Assembly: GCF_015160875.1 (NCBI RefSeq)
Contig: NZ_CP063374.1
Location: 7,195,501-7,259,500 of the forward strand
Direction: 5' to 3'
Source of the DNA: Streptomyces chromofuscus
Lineage (GTDB): Bacteria; Actinomycetota; Actinomycetes; Streptomycetales; Streptomycetaceae
Length of the DNA stretch: 64,000 nucleotides
In this document: positions 43,082 to 52,615 of the stretch, one piece after another
Layout: each line of letters opens with the position of its first letter
How positions within the stretch are numbered: the first letter of the stretch is position 1
Program-made: the position numbers and the translations under genes
The notes under the pieces: model-generated
What the model was told of the DNA's origin: nothing
Database searches by the model: none
Seen by the model: only the letters and a program-made list of their open reading frames with translations

Positions 43082-43758
43082 GGGCGCGGGGCCGATCACT
43101 CACTCGACCCTCCCTCCGGACGCGCCGCCGACGGCCGCCGCCGTCCCGCGGGCCGAAACGCCCGGACGCCCGTTCCGGTGGCCTCCGGGGCCCGCCGCCC
43201 CCACCAAGACACGCCCGGACGACGCGCAGGTGGCGTCTCGCCGCCTTGCCGACGCTCCGAGGCGCGCCGGACGCCGTGCGGCGGGCGTATCGGCCGTCCG
43301 GCGACCCCGGAGACACGCCCGGACGCCGAGCGTGCGGGCTTGAGGCGACCTGTGGCGCGCCGGGGTTTCCGTGCGGCGGCCGGACGCTTCCGGAGCGGCC
43401 TGAAATCCGGGGTGGCGGCAGGCTTGCTCCGCGCGGCGTCCGAGCGTTGTCCGGAGCGGCCCGGCCCGCGCGTGCGGCCCGACGTCTCCGGTGCCACGCC
43501 CGGAGGTACCCCTGGCGCGTCGCGGGCGCTCCGTGTGGCGCACGCCCCGTCTTCGTGTGACGCTCCCTACATCTGCGTGCTGTCCCCTGCCCCTCTCGCG
43601 GCACCCCTTCTGTCGCATGCGTCCCGTGAGTCCCACCGCTTTCGCAGGCGGCGGCACTTAATCTGCTGTTAACTGTGCGTAGCCTGATCGCACTTGACCG
43701 TAATCGCGCGTGGGCGATTGACTGCTGGCCCACCCGTTCCTCGACGCGAGGCAAGCCC
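43082..43758. other. Long gene-free stretch after glgC
   Basis: About 680 bp. The decamer-like CGCCCGGACG occurs at least three times (near 43160, 43207, 43316) with looser copies between. No strand shows a convincing gene. The last 90 bp include an AT-richer CTTAATCTGCTGTTAACTG, which may be the promoter of the acyltransferase. Confidence 0.4.
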
Positions 43759-45099
43759 TTGAACTCTGACGACCTGCTCGCTCCCCTGGACCTGGCGTTC
43801 TGGAACATCGAGTCCGACCGACACCCCATGCACCTGGGTGCGCTCGGCGTGTTCACGGCCGGCTCGCCCGCCGCGGGCGCCCACGCCGCGGACCTGCTCG
43901 CCGCGCGGGCCGCCGCGGTGCCCGGCTTGCGCATGCGGATCCGGAACGTGTGGCGCCCGCCGGACCTGCGACAGCCGCTGGCCTTCGGCGGCGCCGCCCG
44001 CGAGCCCGCACCGGACTTCGACCCGCTCGACCACGTCCGGCTGCACGCCCCGACCGCCGACTTCCAGGCGGAGGCGGGCCGTCTGATGGAGCGTCCGCTG
44101 GAGCGAGGCCGGCCGCCGTGGGAGGCGCACGTGCTGCCGGGGGAGGACGGCGTGTCGTTCGCCGTGCTCTTCAAGTTCCACCACGCCCTCGCGGACGGCC
44201 TGCGCGCCCTGACCCTGGCCGCCGCCGTCCTCGACCCCACCGACCTGCCCGCGTCCCGTCCCCGCCCGCCGGAGCCGCCCCGCCGCGTGCTGCCCGACGT
44301 GCGCGAACTGCCCGACCTGGTGCGCGGCGCGCTGTCCGACGTCGGCCGCGCCCTCGACATCGGCGCGTCCGTCGCCCTGTCCACCCTCGGGGTGCGCTCC
44401 TCGCCGGCGCTGACCTCCGAGCCGTCCGGCACCCGGCGTACCGCCGGAGTGGTCCTCGACCTCGACGACGTGCACCGCATCCGCAAGGCCGTCGGCGGCA
44501 CCGTCAACGACGTCCTCATCGCCGTCGTCGCGGGCGCCCTGCGCCGCTGGCTCGACGAACGCGGCGACGGCAGCGACGGCGTCGCGCCGCGCGCCCTGAT
44601 CCCGGTCTCCAAGCGTCGCCCGCGCACCGCGCACCCGCAGGGCAACCGGCTGTCGGGGTACCTGACCCGGCTCCCGGTCGACGACCCGGACCCGGTCGGC
44701 CGCCTCGAGACGGTCCGCACGGCCATGGACCGCAACAAGGACGCCGGCCCCAACCGGGGCGCGGGCGCGGTCGCGCTGCTCGCCGACCACGTCCCGGCAC
44801 TCGGCCACCGGCTCGGCGGGCCGCTGGTCAGCCAGGCCGCGCGGCTCTGGTTCGACATTCTGGTCACCAGCGTGCCGCTGCCCGGTCTCGGCCTGAAGCT
44901 GGGCGGCAACGCGCTCACGGAGGTGTTCCCGTTCGCCCCGCTGGCCGCCGGACAGTCCCTCGCCGTCGCCGTCTCGACCTACCGGGGGCGGGTCCACTAC
45001 GGGCTCGTCGCCGACGCGGCGGCCGTACCGGACCTGGACCGGTTCGCCCAGGCGGTGGCGGACGAACTGGAGACGTTGATCAAGGCCTGTGTGCCCTGA
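43759..45099 (+). CDS. Wax ester synthase/diacylglycerol acyltransferase (WS/DGAT)
   Basis: A 446-residue acyltransferase. The catalytic HHxxxDG is in FKFHHALADGLRA. N-terminal PLDLAFWNIESDRHPMHLGAL and C-terminal NLSG-like region (NRLSGYLTRLPVDD, ILVTSVPLPG) fit the bacterial TGA-synthesising family. It links acyl-CoA to diacylglycerol or fatty alcohols for storage lipid. TTG start at 43759 has GAGG 9 bases upstream and matches the family N-terminus; the frame is open for another 28 codons. Confidence 0.9.
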   Translation: MNSDDLLAPLDLAFWNIESDRHPMHLGALGVFTAGSPAAGAHAADLLAARAAAVPGLRMRIRNVWRPPDLRQPLAFGGAAREPAPDFDPLDHVRLHAPTADFQAEAGRLMERPLERGRPPWEAHVLPGEDGVSFAVLFKFHHALADGLRALTLAAAVLDPTDLPASRPRPPEPPRRVLPDVRELPDLVRGALSDVGRALDIGASVALSTLGVRSSPALTSEPSGTRRTAGVVLDLDDVHRIRKAVGGTVNDVLIAVVAGALRRWLDERGDGSDGVAPRALIPVSKRRPRTAHPQGNRLSGYLTRLPVDDPDPVGRLETVRTAMDRNKDAGPNRGAGAVALLADHVPALGHRLGGPLVSQAARLWFDILVTSVPLPGLGLKLGGNALTEVFPFAPLAAGQSLAVAVSTYRGRVHYGLVADAAAVPDLDRFAQAVADELETLIKACVP

Positions 45100-45206
45100 T
45101 CATGACGGGTTTGGCGGTGCGGCCCGGCGCTCCGTAAAATCTGCCGTTCGAATGCGGGCGCGACCGGAGCGCCGCGACGGCAGAGATCCAGGGAACGGCA
45201 GCGGCG

Positions 45207-46700
45207 ATGACGGTGACAGAGGACGGCTCGGCGATCACGGAAGAGGTCGTGTACGGGCCCGGCATCGACCCGGAGCGGCTCGCCGTCTGCCTGAGCGTGC
45301 TGGAGGAGCTCGACAAGCTGGACGTCGACCACCCCGACGCGATCCTGGTGCGCCGGGCCACGTCGCACATCTACCGCACCGTCAAGCAGCGCCGCCGCCA
45401 GGAGCGCCGGGCCGCCAAGACCGCCCACGACAAGGCGGTCACGGAGGCCACGGCGACCGGCTCCGCCGAGCGCATCGACGACGAGACGGAGGGCATCCTG
45501 CCCTCCTCCCGGACCGCCGAGGGCAAGATCGCGGGGATACTCCGGCGCCCCCGCTCCTGCTACACCTGCAAGACCCGGTACGTCGAGGTCGACTACTTCT
45601 ACCACCAGCTGTGCCCGAGGTGCGCCGCCGAGAACCGGGTCAAGCGCGACGCCCGCGCCGACCTCACCGGCAAGCGCGCGCTGCTCACCGGAGGGCGCGC
45701 CAAGATCGGCATGTACATCGCCCTGCGGCTGCTCCGCGACGGCGCGCACACGACGATCACCACGCGCTTCCCGAAGGACGCCATCCGCCGCTTCAAGGCC
45801 ATGGACGACTCGGCGGACTGGATGCACCGCCTGGAGGTCGTCGGCATCGACCTGCGCGACCCGGCGCAGGCCGTGGCGCTCGCCGACCAGATCGCCGGGG
45901 CCGGCCCCCTCGACATCCTCATCAACAACGCGACGCAGACCGTGCGCCGCCTGCCCTCCGCCTACGCCGCCCTGGTCGAGGGCGAGAGCGCCCCGCTGCC
46001 CGCCGGCGAGCTGCCGGCCCACCACGTCATCGGCGCCTTCAACTCCGGCGCGGTCGACGGCCTGGCCGCGCTGCCCGTGGGCATCAGCGGTCTCGACGCC
46101 CAGAAGGTCGCCGACCTCGCCCTGGTCGCGGGCAACGCCAGCGTCGCCCGGCACCTCGACGGCACCGCCATCGACGCGGGCGGTCTGGTCCCCGACGTCG
46201 TCGAGACCAACACGTGGGTGCAGACCATCGACCAGATCTCCCCGGTGGAGCTGCTGGAGACCCAGCTCTGCAACTACACCTCGCCCTTCATCCTGATCAG
46301 CAAGCTCCGGCCGGCCATGGCCGAGGCCGCGCGGAAGGCGGCCAGCTCACGCGCGTACGTCGTGAACGTCTCGGCGATGGAGGGGGTCTTCGGTCGCGGC
46401 TACAAGGGCGCGGGCCACCCGAACACCAACGCCGCCAAGGCCGCGATGAACATGGTCACGCGCACCAGCGCCCAGGAGATGTTCGACGCCGACGGCATCC
46501 TCATGACCTCCGTCGACACCGGCTGGATCACCGACGAACGCCCGCACTACGACAAGCTGCGCCTCGCCGAGGCGGGCTTCCACGCCCCGCTCGACCTGGT
46601 CGACGGCGCGGCCCGCGTCTACGACCCGATCGTGCGCGGCGAGGCGGGCGAGGACCTGTACGGCGTCTTCCTCAAGGACTACGCGCCCGGCAGGTGGTGA
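45207..46700 (+). CDS. SDR-family protein with N-terminal helical region and zinc ribbon
   Basis: A 497-residue protein. Residues 1-105 are helical and charged. A zinc ribbon follows (CYTC, 14 residues, CPRC). An SDR domain starts at about 150 (GKRALLTGGRAKIGMYIALRLL, LINNATQTVRR). At the active site the YxxxK motif reads TNAAK (GHPNTNAAKAAMNM), so the usual tyrosine is a threonine. Such proteins are conserved in actinobacteria; their reaction is unknown and normal SDR chemistry is doubtful. 107 bp after the acyltransferase. Confidence 0.85.
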   Translation: MTVTEDGSAITEEVVYGPGIDPERLAVCLSVLEELDKLDVDHPDAILVRRATSHIYRTVKQRRRQERRAAKTAHDKAVTEATATGSAERIDDETEGILPSSRTAEGKIAGILRRPRSCYTCKTRYVEVDYFYHQLCPRCAAENRVKRDARADLTGKRALLTGGRAKIGMYIALRLLRDGAHTTITTRFPKDAIRRFKAMDDSADWMHRLEVVGIDLRDPAQAVALADQIAGAGPLDILINNATQTVRRLPSAYAALVEGESAPLPAGELPAHHVIGAFNSGAVDGLAALPVGISGLDAQKVADLALVAGNASVARHLDGTAIDAGGLVPDVVETNTWVQTIDQISPVELLETQLCNYTSPFILISKLRPAMAEAARKAASSRAYVVNVSAMEGVFGRGYKGAGHPNTNAAKAAMNMVTRTSAQEMFDADGILMTSVDTGWITDERPHYDKLRLAEAGFHAPLDLVDGAARVYDPIVRGEAGEDLYGVFLKDYAPGRW

Positions 46701-46706
46701 GCCCGC

Positions 46707-46880
46707 TCACCAGTCGCTGCGGGTGTTGTCGACGAGGTCCAGCCAGGCGATGCCCATGAGCAGCGCGGCCACGCCGACCAGCAGGGCGCTCACGGCCAGG
46801 GCGAAGAACAGGACGGTGCGGGACAGGCCCCCGAGGTCGGGGGTGCGGCGGGGGCGAGGGGGCGGCGTGATGTCGCTCAT
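46707..46880 (-). CDS. Small membrane protein (57 aa)
   Basis: MSDITPPPRPRRTPDLGGLS, then one long hydrophobic helix (TVLFFALAVSALLVGVAALLMGIAWL) and a short tail DLVDNTRSDW. Start supported by an AAGGTGG site. Convergent with the SDR gene, 6 bp apart. Function unknown. Confidence 0.7.
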   Translation of the reverse strand: MSDITPPPRPRRTPDLGGLSRTVLFFALAVSALLVGVAALLMGIAWLDLVDNTRSDW

Positions 46881-47467
46881 GGATGCCACCTTCTTCACGG
46901 CGGCCTGCCGGAGCGTCCCGGCCCGGCTGCCGAGGCGCGCCGGCCGGCAGGTACCGGCCCCATGATCCCACCCACCACCCGCCCGCGCCCGCCCACCGCC
47001 ACCGGCGCACACCCCGGCGACCGAACCGGCCGCCGACACCACGACCGGCTCGAGCGCGGCGCGGTTGCCGCCGCCGACCGTGACCGGGTCGAGCCCGGCG
47101 TCGGCTGCCGACTGCGTGTCTGGGGGAGGCCCGGGGCGGGTTGCCGAAGGTGGTGAACCTCAGGGGCCGGTGCCGGTTGCCGACGGTCTTGATCGGGCGA
47201 GGCCCGGTGCCGGTGGTCTGCGGCCGTGAACGGGGCGAGTTCGACGCGGGTTGTTTCCGCTCCTGACCGGGGCGACCCGGCACCGGTCGCCGACCGTGGG
47301 GCGGCCGTGTGCAGAGGCGGTCGTGACGCTCCGGGCCGCCCGTCGGCAGCGGTGGCCGAGTGTCGGCCGCCGGCCGGGGTGAGCACGGCGGGTGCCGGCC
47401 GCCGGGTCGAAGGCTCACCGACGGTCGTTGTCGGCGGGCGGCTGCGCGCCGGTGCCCGTCGCTGTGA
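46881..47467. other. Gene-free, GC-rich stretch
   Basis: About 590 bp with scattered short repeats (GGTTGCCGA, CCGGTGCCGGT) and no supported gene or RNA. Confidence 0.4.
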
Positions 47468-48003
47468 TCAGTCGACGGCCCCGAGCGGGGAGTTCCGGGC
47501 CGCGACGAGTTCCAGGACCATGCGCCGGTCCTCCAGCACCCCGGCGTCGAGTCCGACGACCTTGCCGGCGTCGTCGGCCTGCCGCAGGGTCACGGCGTCC
47601 TCGGCGAGCGGGTCGCGGGCGAAGGCAGCCGCCTCGGCCGGGTTCATCGCCCCGCCCTGCGGGGACAGGCCGCGCCCGGGGGAGACGGCGGCCAGGTAGC
47701 GCTCGGCCGGCACATGCAGGCGTACGAGACGGGCGACCCGTTCACCGAGCAGGGACCGGACCGCGTCCGCCGCGTGCTCCGCGTGCCCGGCGTCGTCGCC
47801 GGGCCGCAGCAGATGGCCGATGTCGTGCACCAGGCCCGCGACCTGGAGCTCCTTGTCGGCGGGCCGGCGCGACGCAGCAGCGCGGCCGTCTGCAGCGCGT
47901 GGTCGTGCAGGTCTACCGGGGCGGCGCTGCGGTCCGGGGTGTCCCAGGCGTCGCGGCAGGCGTACAGCAGATCCATCAGCTCCTCGACACTGCGCAGGTC
48001 CAT
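47468..48003 (-). pseudogene. HD-domain protein, one frameshift
   Basis: From ATG 48003: MDLRSVEELMDLLYACRDAW, LHDHALQTAALLRRAG. Then one G is missing near 47868, and the rest lies in the next frame: ADKELQVAGLVHDIGHLLRPGD ... VRLHVPAERYLAA and LSPQGGAMNPAEAAAFARDPLAEDAVTLRQADDAGK. Joined, these give a protein like the HD-domain oxygenases of phosphonate breakdown (H...HD...H). A single base difference could also be a sequencing error. Confidence 0.7.
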
Positions 48004-48476
48004 GCGCCAGTCCTCCCGCCGGACGAGCCGTTGCCGTGCGTCAGCAGACCATGGCCGGCTGGCGAATCGGCCAACGGGACTTGAACTGCGCGACGTCACG
48101 ACGGCCGCCGGTCGCCGGTGTGTTCACCCGGGTAGGCCGGTCAGGTGAGTTCGTATGGGTCCATTTCGTTACAAATGGCCATAGAATTCGCTTGATCGAG
48201 CACCGGATGACGTGCGATCGTTACCCGGAGTTTTCAGCCCCATCGAGCGGCCCCCCGCTCATTTGGTTAATCTGGTACGGACGGACAGCAACAACGGGTC
48301 CCTACCCACACCCACCGTCCGTCCCGGGACAAGCCGGTGCACATCGGCCTGCTCTCACGCGAGTTACCGACGCCACCGCGTCCTACAGCGACATGTCAGA
48401 CCCGAACGGGCGCCGGGCAGCGGACCGCAGGTCGCCGGCGCACCCCGAGGGTGACCCGACACATAAGGAGTGCGCG
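48004..48476. other. Intergenic region before the 57-aa gene
   Basis: About 470 bp, with an AT-richer part at 48160-48290. No gene is supported; it probably holds the promoters of the HD gene and of the small gene. Confidence 0.35.
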
Positions 48477-48650
48477 GTGACACCGGAGAAGACGAATCGC
48501 GAACAGCGCCCCAAGGAACGCACGGAGCGTGCGGGCCGCCGGCCAGGCCAGATCGGCAGCCTCGACGTGTGGGCGAGGTCCGCCCCGATCCGGCTGGCGG
48601 GGTACGAGGACGACCTCGCCGAGCCGCACATCCTGCCCAGCGTGGACTGA
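48477..48650 (+). CDS. Small hydrophilic protein (57 aa), possible peptide precursor
   Basis: GTG start with a strong AAGGAG nine bases before. The N-terminal half is highly charged (PEKTNREQRPKERTERAGRR) and the C-terminal half has a distinct composition (GSLDVWARSAPIRLAGYEDD, then LAEPHILPSVD). No signal peptide or membrane segment. A charged leader and a distinct tail are what a modified-peptide precursor looks like, but no maturase gene is adjacent. Family not recognised. Confidence 0.6.
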   Translation: MTPEKTNREQRPKERTERAGRRPGQIGSLDVWARSAPIRLAGYEDDLAEPHILPSVD

Positions 48651-48704
48651 CCGGCAGGAGCCGTTCGCGATCGCCGACCGCATGGGCGTGCGACACTCAC
48701 GCCC

Positions 48705-49187
48705 ATGCTGATCAGGGAAGCCACGGCCGACGACTGGCCGCACATCTGGCCGTTCTGGCACCGCATCGTCGCCGCCGCCGAGACCTACACCTGGGACCCG
48801 GCCACCACCGAGGACGCGGCCCGCGCCCTGTGGATGAGCCCGGCCAAAAGCGTGTACGTCGCCCAGGACGACGACGGAGCCGTCATCGGCTCCGCCTACC
48901 TCACCCCGAACTACGGCGGGCCCGCCGCCCGGATCGCCAACGCCGGCTTCATGGTGGACCCCGACCAGGCCGGCCGCGGCATCGGCCGGGCCCTCGCCGA
49001 GCACATCCTGACCGAGGCCAAGGCCCACGGCTACCGGGCCATGGTGTTCAACGCGGTCGTCGAGACCAACCCGGCCGTACAGCTGTGGACGTCCCTCGGC
49101 TTCACCGTCCTGGGCACGGTTCCGGACGCGTACGACCACCCCAGGCACGGCAGGGTGGGCCTGCACATCATGCACAAGACCCTCTAG
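48705..49187 (+). CDS. GNAT-family N-acetyltransferase
   Basis: A 160-residue GNAT enzyme. Acetyl-CoA loop QAGRGIGRALAEHIL and the C-terminal TNPAVQLWTSLGFTVLGTVPDAY are clear. Resembles L-amino-acid acyltransferases. The substrate is not predictable. Its 3' end overlaps the convergent amidase gene by four bases. Confidence 0.88.
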   Translation: MLIREATADDWPHIWPFWHRIVAAAETYTWDPATTEDAARALWMSPAKSVYVAQDDDGAVIGSAYLTPNYGGPAARIANAGFMVDPDQAGRGIGRALAEHILTEAKAHGYRAMVFNAVVETNPAVQLWTSLGFTVLGTVPDAYDHPRHGRVGLHIMHKTL

Positions 49188-50530
49188 TCGAGAGGCGCCG
49201 TCCGCCGCCACGGGCGGGCCGCCTCCAGCCGGCCCGCCAGGTCCAGCAGTTCCGCCTCCGACCCCGGCCGCCCCACGAGTTGCACGGCGCAGGGGGCGCC
49301 CGACGGCAGGGTGCCGAAGGGCACGGCCATGGCGGGCAGGCCGGTGAGGTTCCACGGCGGAGTCATCGGGGAGTAGCGGGTGTTGGCGGCCACGTTGCGC
49401 AGCCAGCCCCGCTCGTGCCAGGGCCCGGCCTCGGGCGAGCGGCGTGCCAGCGCGGGCGTGAGCAGTACGTCGTACTCCGCGAAGAACGGTTCGAGGCGCC
49501 GCCGCAGCTCCTCCCGCCCGGCGCCGGTGCGCACGGTGCGCACGAACCGCCGTCCGACGGCGGCGTGGACGCGGGTGCGCCGGGCCAGCAGCCGCGCGTC
49601 GAGTCCTTGGGCGTCGACGCAGGTGCCCGCCGTCCAGTGGGCGAGCGAGGTGAGGCTGAGCGTCGCCGGGTACGGCGGGTCGGCGCGCCGCACGTGGTGC
49701 CCGGCCTTCATGAGCAGCTCGGCGGCCTGACGGGCGGCGGTCGTATACGACTTCGCGACGGTGACGCCCAGGACGGGGCTGCGCAGGGAGACGGCGATGC
49801 TGCGGGTGGCGGCGGGCGCCTGCCGCGCCACGGCGTCGGAGGCGGCGAGGACGGACAGCGTCAGCCGGGCGTCCGCGACGGTCGTCGCGAGCGGGCCGTT
49901 CTCCGACATGCCGAACCAGTCGCCGTCGCCGATGCCGGCCGGGACGACCCCCTGGCCCGGCTTGATGGTGACGACACCGCAGTTGGCCGCCGGTATGCGC
50001 AGGGAGCCCATGCCGTCGTTGCCGAGGGCGATCGGCACCATGCCCGCCGCCACGGCGGCCGCGCTGCCGCCCGACGAGCCGCCCGCCGTGCGCGTCGCGT
50101 CCCACGGGTTGCGGGCGGTGCCGTGCACCCCCTCGGTCGTACCGAACACACACAACTCCGGCACGTTGGTCAGCCCCACCACGACGGCACCGGCGGCGCG
50201 CAGCCGGGCGACGGTGACGTGGTCCTGCTCTGCGGGGGTGTCCGGCGTCGCGGCCGACCCGTTGCGCATGCACTCGCCGCGCACCGCCAGGTTGTCCTTG
50301 ACGGCCACGGGCACGCCCGCGAGCGGCAGTCCCGCCAGATCCGCCCTGGCCGCCACCTCGTCGGCCTCGGCGAGGGCCCGCTCGGCCCGGACGGCACGGA
50401 ACGCGCCGATCCGTCCGTCCAGCCGCTCGATCCGCGCCAGATGCGCGGCCACCACCTCCCGCGGCGTCACCCGCTGCTCCCGCACGGCGGCGGCGATCTC
50501 GACGCCGGTCCGTCCGACCCAGTCAGTCAC
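49184..50530 (-). CDS. Amidase signature family enzyme
   Basis: A 448-residue amidase. The catalytic triad is Lys in VPVAVKDNLAV, cis-Ser in AGGSSGGSAAAVAAG, and Ser in MGSLRIPAANCGVV. Hydrolyses amide bonds; members range from GatA to broad amidases, and no gatB/C is near, so a catabolic amidase is likely. GTG start with AAAGGAG upstream at 50530. The 132-bp tandem array begins less than 100 bp upstream of its start, in the promoter region. Confidence 0.9.
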   Translation of the reverse strand: MTDWVGRTGVEIAAAVREQRVTPREVVAAHLARIERLDGRIGAFRAVRAERALAEADEVAARADLAGLPLAGVPVAVKDNLAVRGECMRNGSAATPDTPAEQDHVTVARLRAAGAVVVGLTNVPELCVFGTTEGVHGTARNPWDATRTAGGSSGGSAAAVAAGMVPIALGNDGMGSLRIPAANCGVVTIKPGQGVVPAGIGDGDWFGMSENGPLATTVADARLTLSVLAASDAVARQAPAATRSIAVSLRSPVLGVTVAKSYTTAARQAAELLMKAGHHVRRADPPYPATLSLTSLAHWTAGTCVDAQGLDARLLARRTRVHAAVGRRFVRTVRTGAGREELRRRLEPFFAEYDVLLTPALARRSPEAGPWHERGWLRNVAANTRYSPMTPPWNLTGLPAMAVPFGTLPSGAPCAVQLVGRPGSEAELLDLAGRLEAARPWRRTAPLD

Positions 50531-50616
50531 GGGCGCTCCTTTGTCGTGGGTACGGCCTGAGGATGGCCCGTCGGCATCCTCGCAGAGCCGACTTCCTCCG
50601 GACGGCTCAACTGGCC

Positions 50617-51311
50617 CACGCAAATCCGTCCTCGCGGACAACCAGCCGCGCCTGTCGCGAACCGTCGCTGGGGGCAGGGCATGCGCCTGGCGGAAGCCGT
50701 CGTTGCGGACGGCTGCCGCGCCCCACGTGGGAAGGCACCGCACGTGTCTCGCGCAAGCCGTCGTCGCGGGCAAGCAGCCGCTCCTCGCGCAGACCGTCGT
50801 TGGGGGCAGGGCATGCGCCTGGCGGAAGCCGTCGTTGCGGACGGCTGCCGCGCCCTACGTGGGAAGGCACCGCACGTGTCTCGAGCAAGCCGTCGTCGCG
50901 GGCAAGCAGCCGCTCCTCGCGCAGACCGTCGTTGGGGGCAGGGCATGCGCCTGGCGGAAGCCGTCGTGGCGGACGGCTGCCGCGCCCTACGTGGGAAGGC
51001 ACCGCACGTGTCTCGAGCAAGCCGTCGTCGCGGGCAAGCAGCCGCTCCTCACGCAGACCGTCGTTGGGGGCAGGGCATGCGCCTGGCGGAAGCCGTCGTG
51101 GCGGACGGCTGCCGCGCCCCACGTGGGAAGGCACCGCACGTGTCTCGAGCAAGCCGTCGTCGCGGGCAAGCAGCCGCTCCTCACGCAGACCGTCGTTGGG
51201 GGCAGGGCATGCGCCTGGCGGAAGCCGTCGTTGCGGACGGCTGCCGCGCCCTACGTGGGAAGGCACCGCACGTGTCTCGCGCAAACCGTCCTCGCGGGCA
51301 AGCGGCCGCCG
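50617..51311. repeat. Tandem array of five 132-bp units
   Basis: The landmark GCATGCGCCTGGCGGAAGCC recurs with its ATG at 50681, 50813, 50945, 51077 and 51209, exactly 132 bp apart. The units differ by only a few bases; a degraded partial unit precedes the first and the last is cut near 51311. Inside each unit, sequences like CCGTCGTTGCGG recur three times, so it may have grown from a shorter unit. As 132 is a multiple of three, frames stay open on both strands without being genes. It fills the gap between the amidase start and the LacI stop. Confidence 0.9.
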
Positions 51312-51432
51312 TGAGCGGCGGCGGCCGCTCCCATGGACAGCAGCCGCGCCCCGGCGGCAGCCCGCGGCCGTCTCCGCCTTCCTGGGCCCGCGGCCCCCAC
51401 CAGTCATCCGGCACGGTCACCCCCGGCCCGCT

Positions 51433-52488
51433 TCACCTCCCGTGCGGCCCGGTGCTGTCCCGACCGATCAGTCGCGGAACCGGCACCTGCACGGTCCGTG
51501 CCGGGCCCCCGTCCAGCAGCGACGTCAGTTCCTGTGCGGCCGTCCGGCCGAACCCCACCGTGTCGCGGGAGAGCGCGGACAGCCACGGTTTGACCATGCG
51601 GCACAGCGCGGAGTCCTCCCACGCCACGACCGAGACGTCGCCCGGCACACCGAAGCCCAGTTCCGTCGCGGCGGCGACCCCGGCGACGGCCATCACGTCG
51701 TTGTCATAGATCAGCGCGGTCGGCGGAGCCGCGCCGGACAGCACCCGGCGGGTCACGGCGGCGCCCTCCGCGTCGGAGTAGTCGGTGGTCACCGACCGCA
51801 CCTCCGTCAGACCGCGCCGCTCGGCCTCCGCGCGCAGCGTCCGGATGCGGCGCTGGGTGTGCGCCAGCCCCGCCAGGCCGGCGATGTGCACGACGCGCCG
51901 GTGACCGAGGGCGTACAGCTCGCCGACGACCGAGGCCATGGCGGCGCCGTCGTCGGCCCAGACCGTGGACAGGCCGGGGTGGCGTTCGTCGGGTGCGCCG
52001 CCGATCACGACAGCGGGCAGGCCGAGTTCGTCGAGGAGGTCCGGCCGGGGATCGTCCGTGCGTGGATCGACGACCAGGACGCCGTCCACCCGGTGCTCGG
52101 CCCACCAGCGCCGGTACACCGCGCACTCGTCGGCCAGGTCCTCGGCGACCTGGAACAGCAGGCCGAGATGGCGCTCCGCCAGCACCTCCTGGATGCCCGA
52201 GACGAGTTGGAGGAAGAAGGAGTCCACGCCCAGCGTGTGCGCGGGCCGCGCCAGCACGAGACCGACCGTCGCCGCCCCCTCGCCGGACAGCGCGCGCGCC
52301 GCCGTGCTGGGCCGCCAGCCCAGCTCTTCCGCGACCCGCCGCACCCGTGCCCGGGTGGCTTCCGAGACCCCGGGCCTGCCGTTGAGCGCGAAGGACACGG
52401 CGCTCTCCGAGACCCCGGCACGCCGCGCGATGTCCTTCATCGTCGGCCTGCGCGCGGGCGACCGCTTGCCCGACACCCCTGCCCCCAT
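51433..52488 (-). CDS. LacI-family transcriptional regulator
   Basis: A 351-residue LacI-type repressor. Helix-turn-helix TMKDIARRAGVSESAVSFAL, hinge helix AARALSGEGAATVGLV, and a periplasmic-binding-protein-like sensor domain ending WLSALSRDTVGFGRTAA. It is divergent from the N-glycan-type operon and shares a 235-bp intergenic region with three CTAAnGCrnnTTAG-like palindromes, so it very likely represses that operon and itself until a sugar binds. Confidence 0.93.
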   Translation of the reverse strand: MGAGVSGKRSPARRPTMKDIARRAGVSESAVSFALNGRPGVSEATRARVRRVAEELGWRPSTAARALSGEGAATVGLVLARPAHTLGVDSFFLQLVSGIQEVLAERHLGLLFQVAEDLADECAVYRRWWAEHRVDGVLVVDPRTDDPRPDLLDELGLPAVVIGGAPDERHPGLSTVWADDGAAMASVVGELYALGHRRVVHIAGLAGLAHTQRRIRTLRAEAERRGLTEVRSVTTDYSDAEGAAVTRRVLSGAAPPTALIYDNDVMAVAGVAAATELGFGVPGDVSVVAWEDSALCRMVKPWLSALSRDTVGFGRTAAQELTSLLDGGPARTVQVPVPRLIGRDSTGPHGR

Positions 52489-52514
52489 TCCGTCAGCACG
52501 TCATCATCACGGGA

Positions 52515-52528
52515 CTAATGCGCTTGAG
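52515..52528. promoter_or_regulatory. LacI-type operator candidate O1
   Basis: CTAATGCGCTTGAG, an imperfect palindrome centred on GCGC, 27 bp upstream of the LacI start. Confidence 0.55.
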
Positions 52529-52549
52529 CGCCTGCCCGTGTGGTCGAGC

Positions 52550-52563
52550 CTAAAGCGCATTAG
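52550..52563. promoter_or_regulatory. LacI-type operator candidate O2
   Basis: CTAAAGCGCATTAG, the most symmetrical of the three, with a central CpG as LacI-family operators usually have. Confidence 0.65.
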
Positions 52564-52615
52564 CGATCTGCGGCAAGACCCTGCACACAACCCGCTGACC
52601 TGCAGTCATGTTCAA

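Noticed and set aside
43082..43674. Genes in the stretch after glgC
   Set aside because: Open frames exist in several phases, but they are Arg/Pro/Gly-rich products of GC-rich DNA with no motif or start signal.
50617..51311. CRISPR array
   Set aside because: The 132-bp units follow each other without unique spacers, and no cas gene is present.
50607..51407. A repeat protein encoded by the 132-bp array
   Set aside because: Because 132 is divisible by three, frames on both strands stay open. None has a ribosome binding site, a recognisable domain or a preferred codon pattern.
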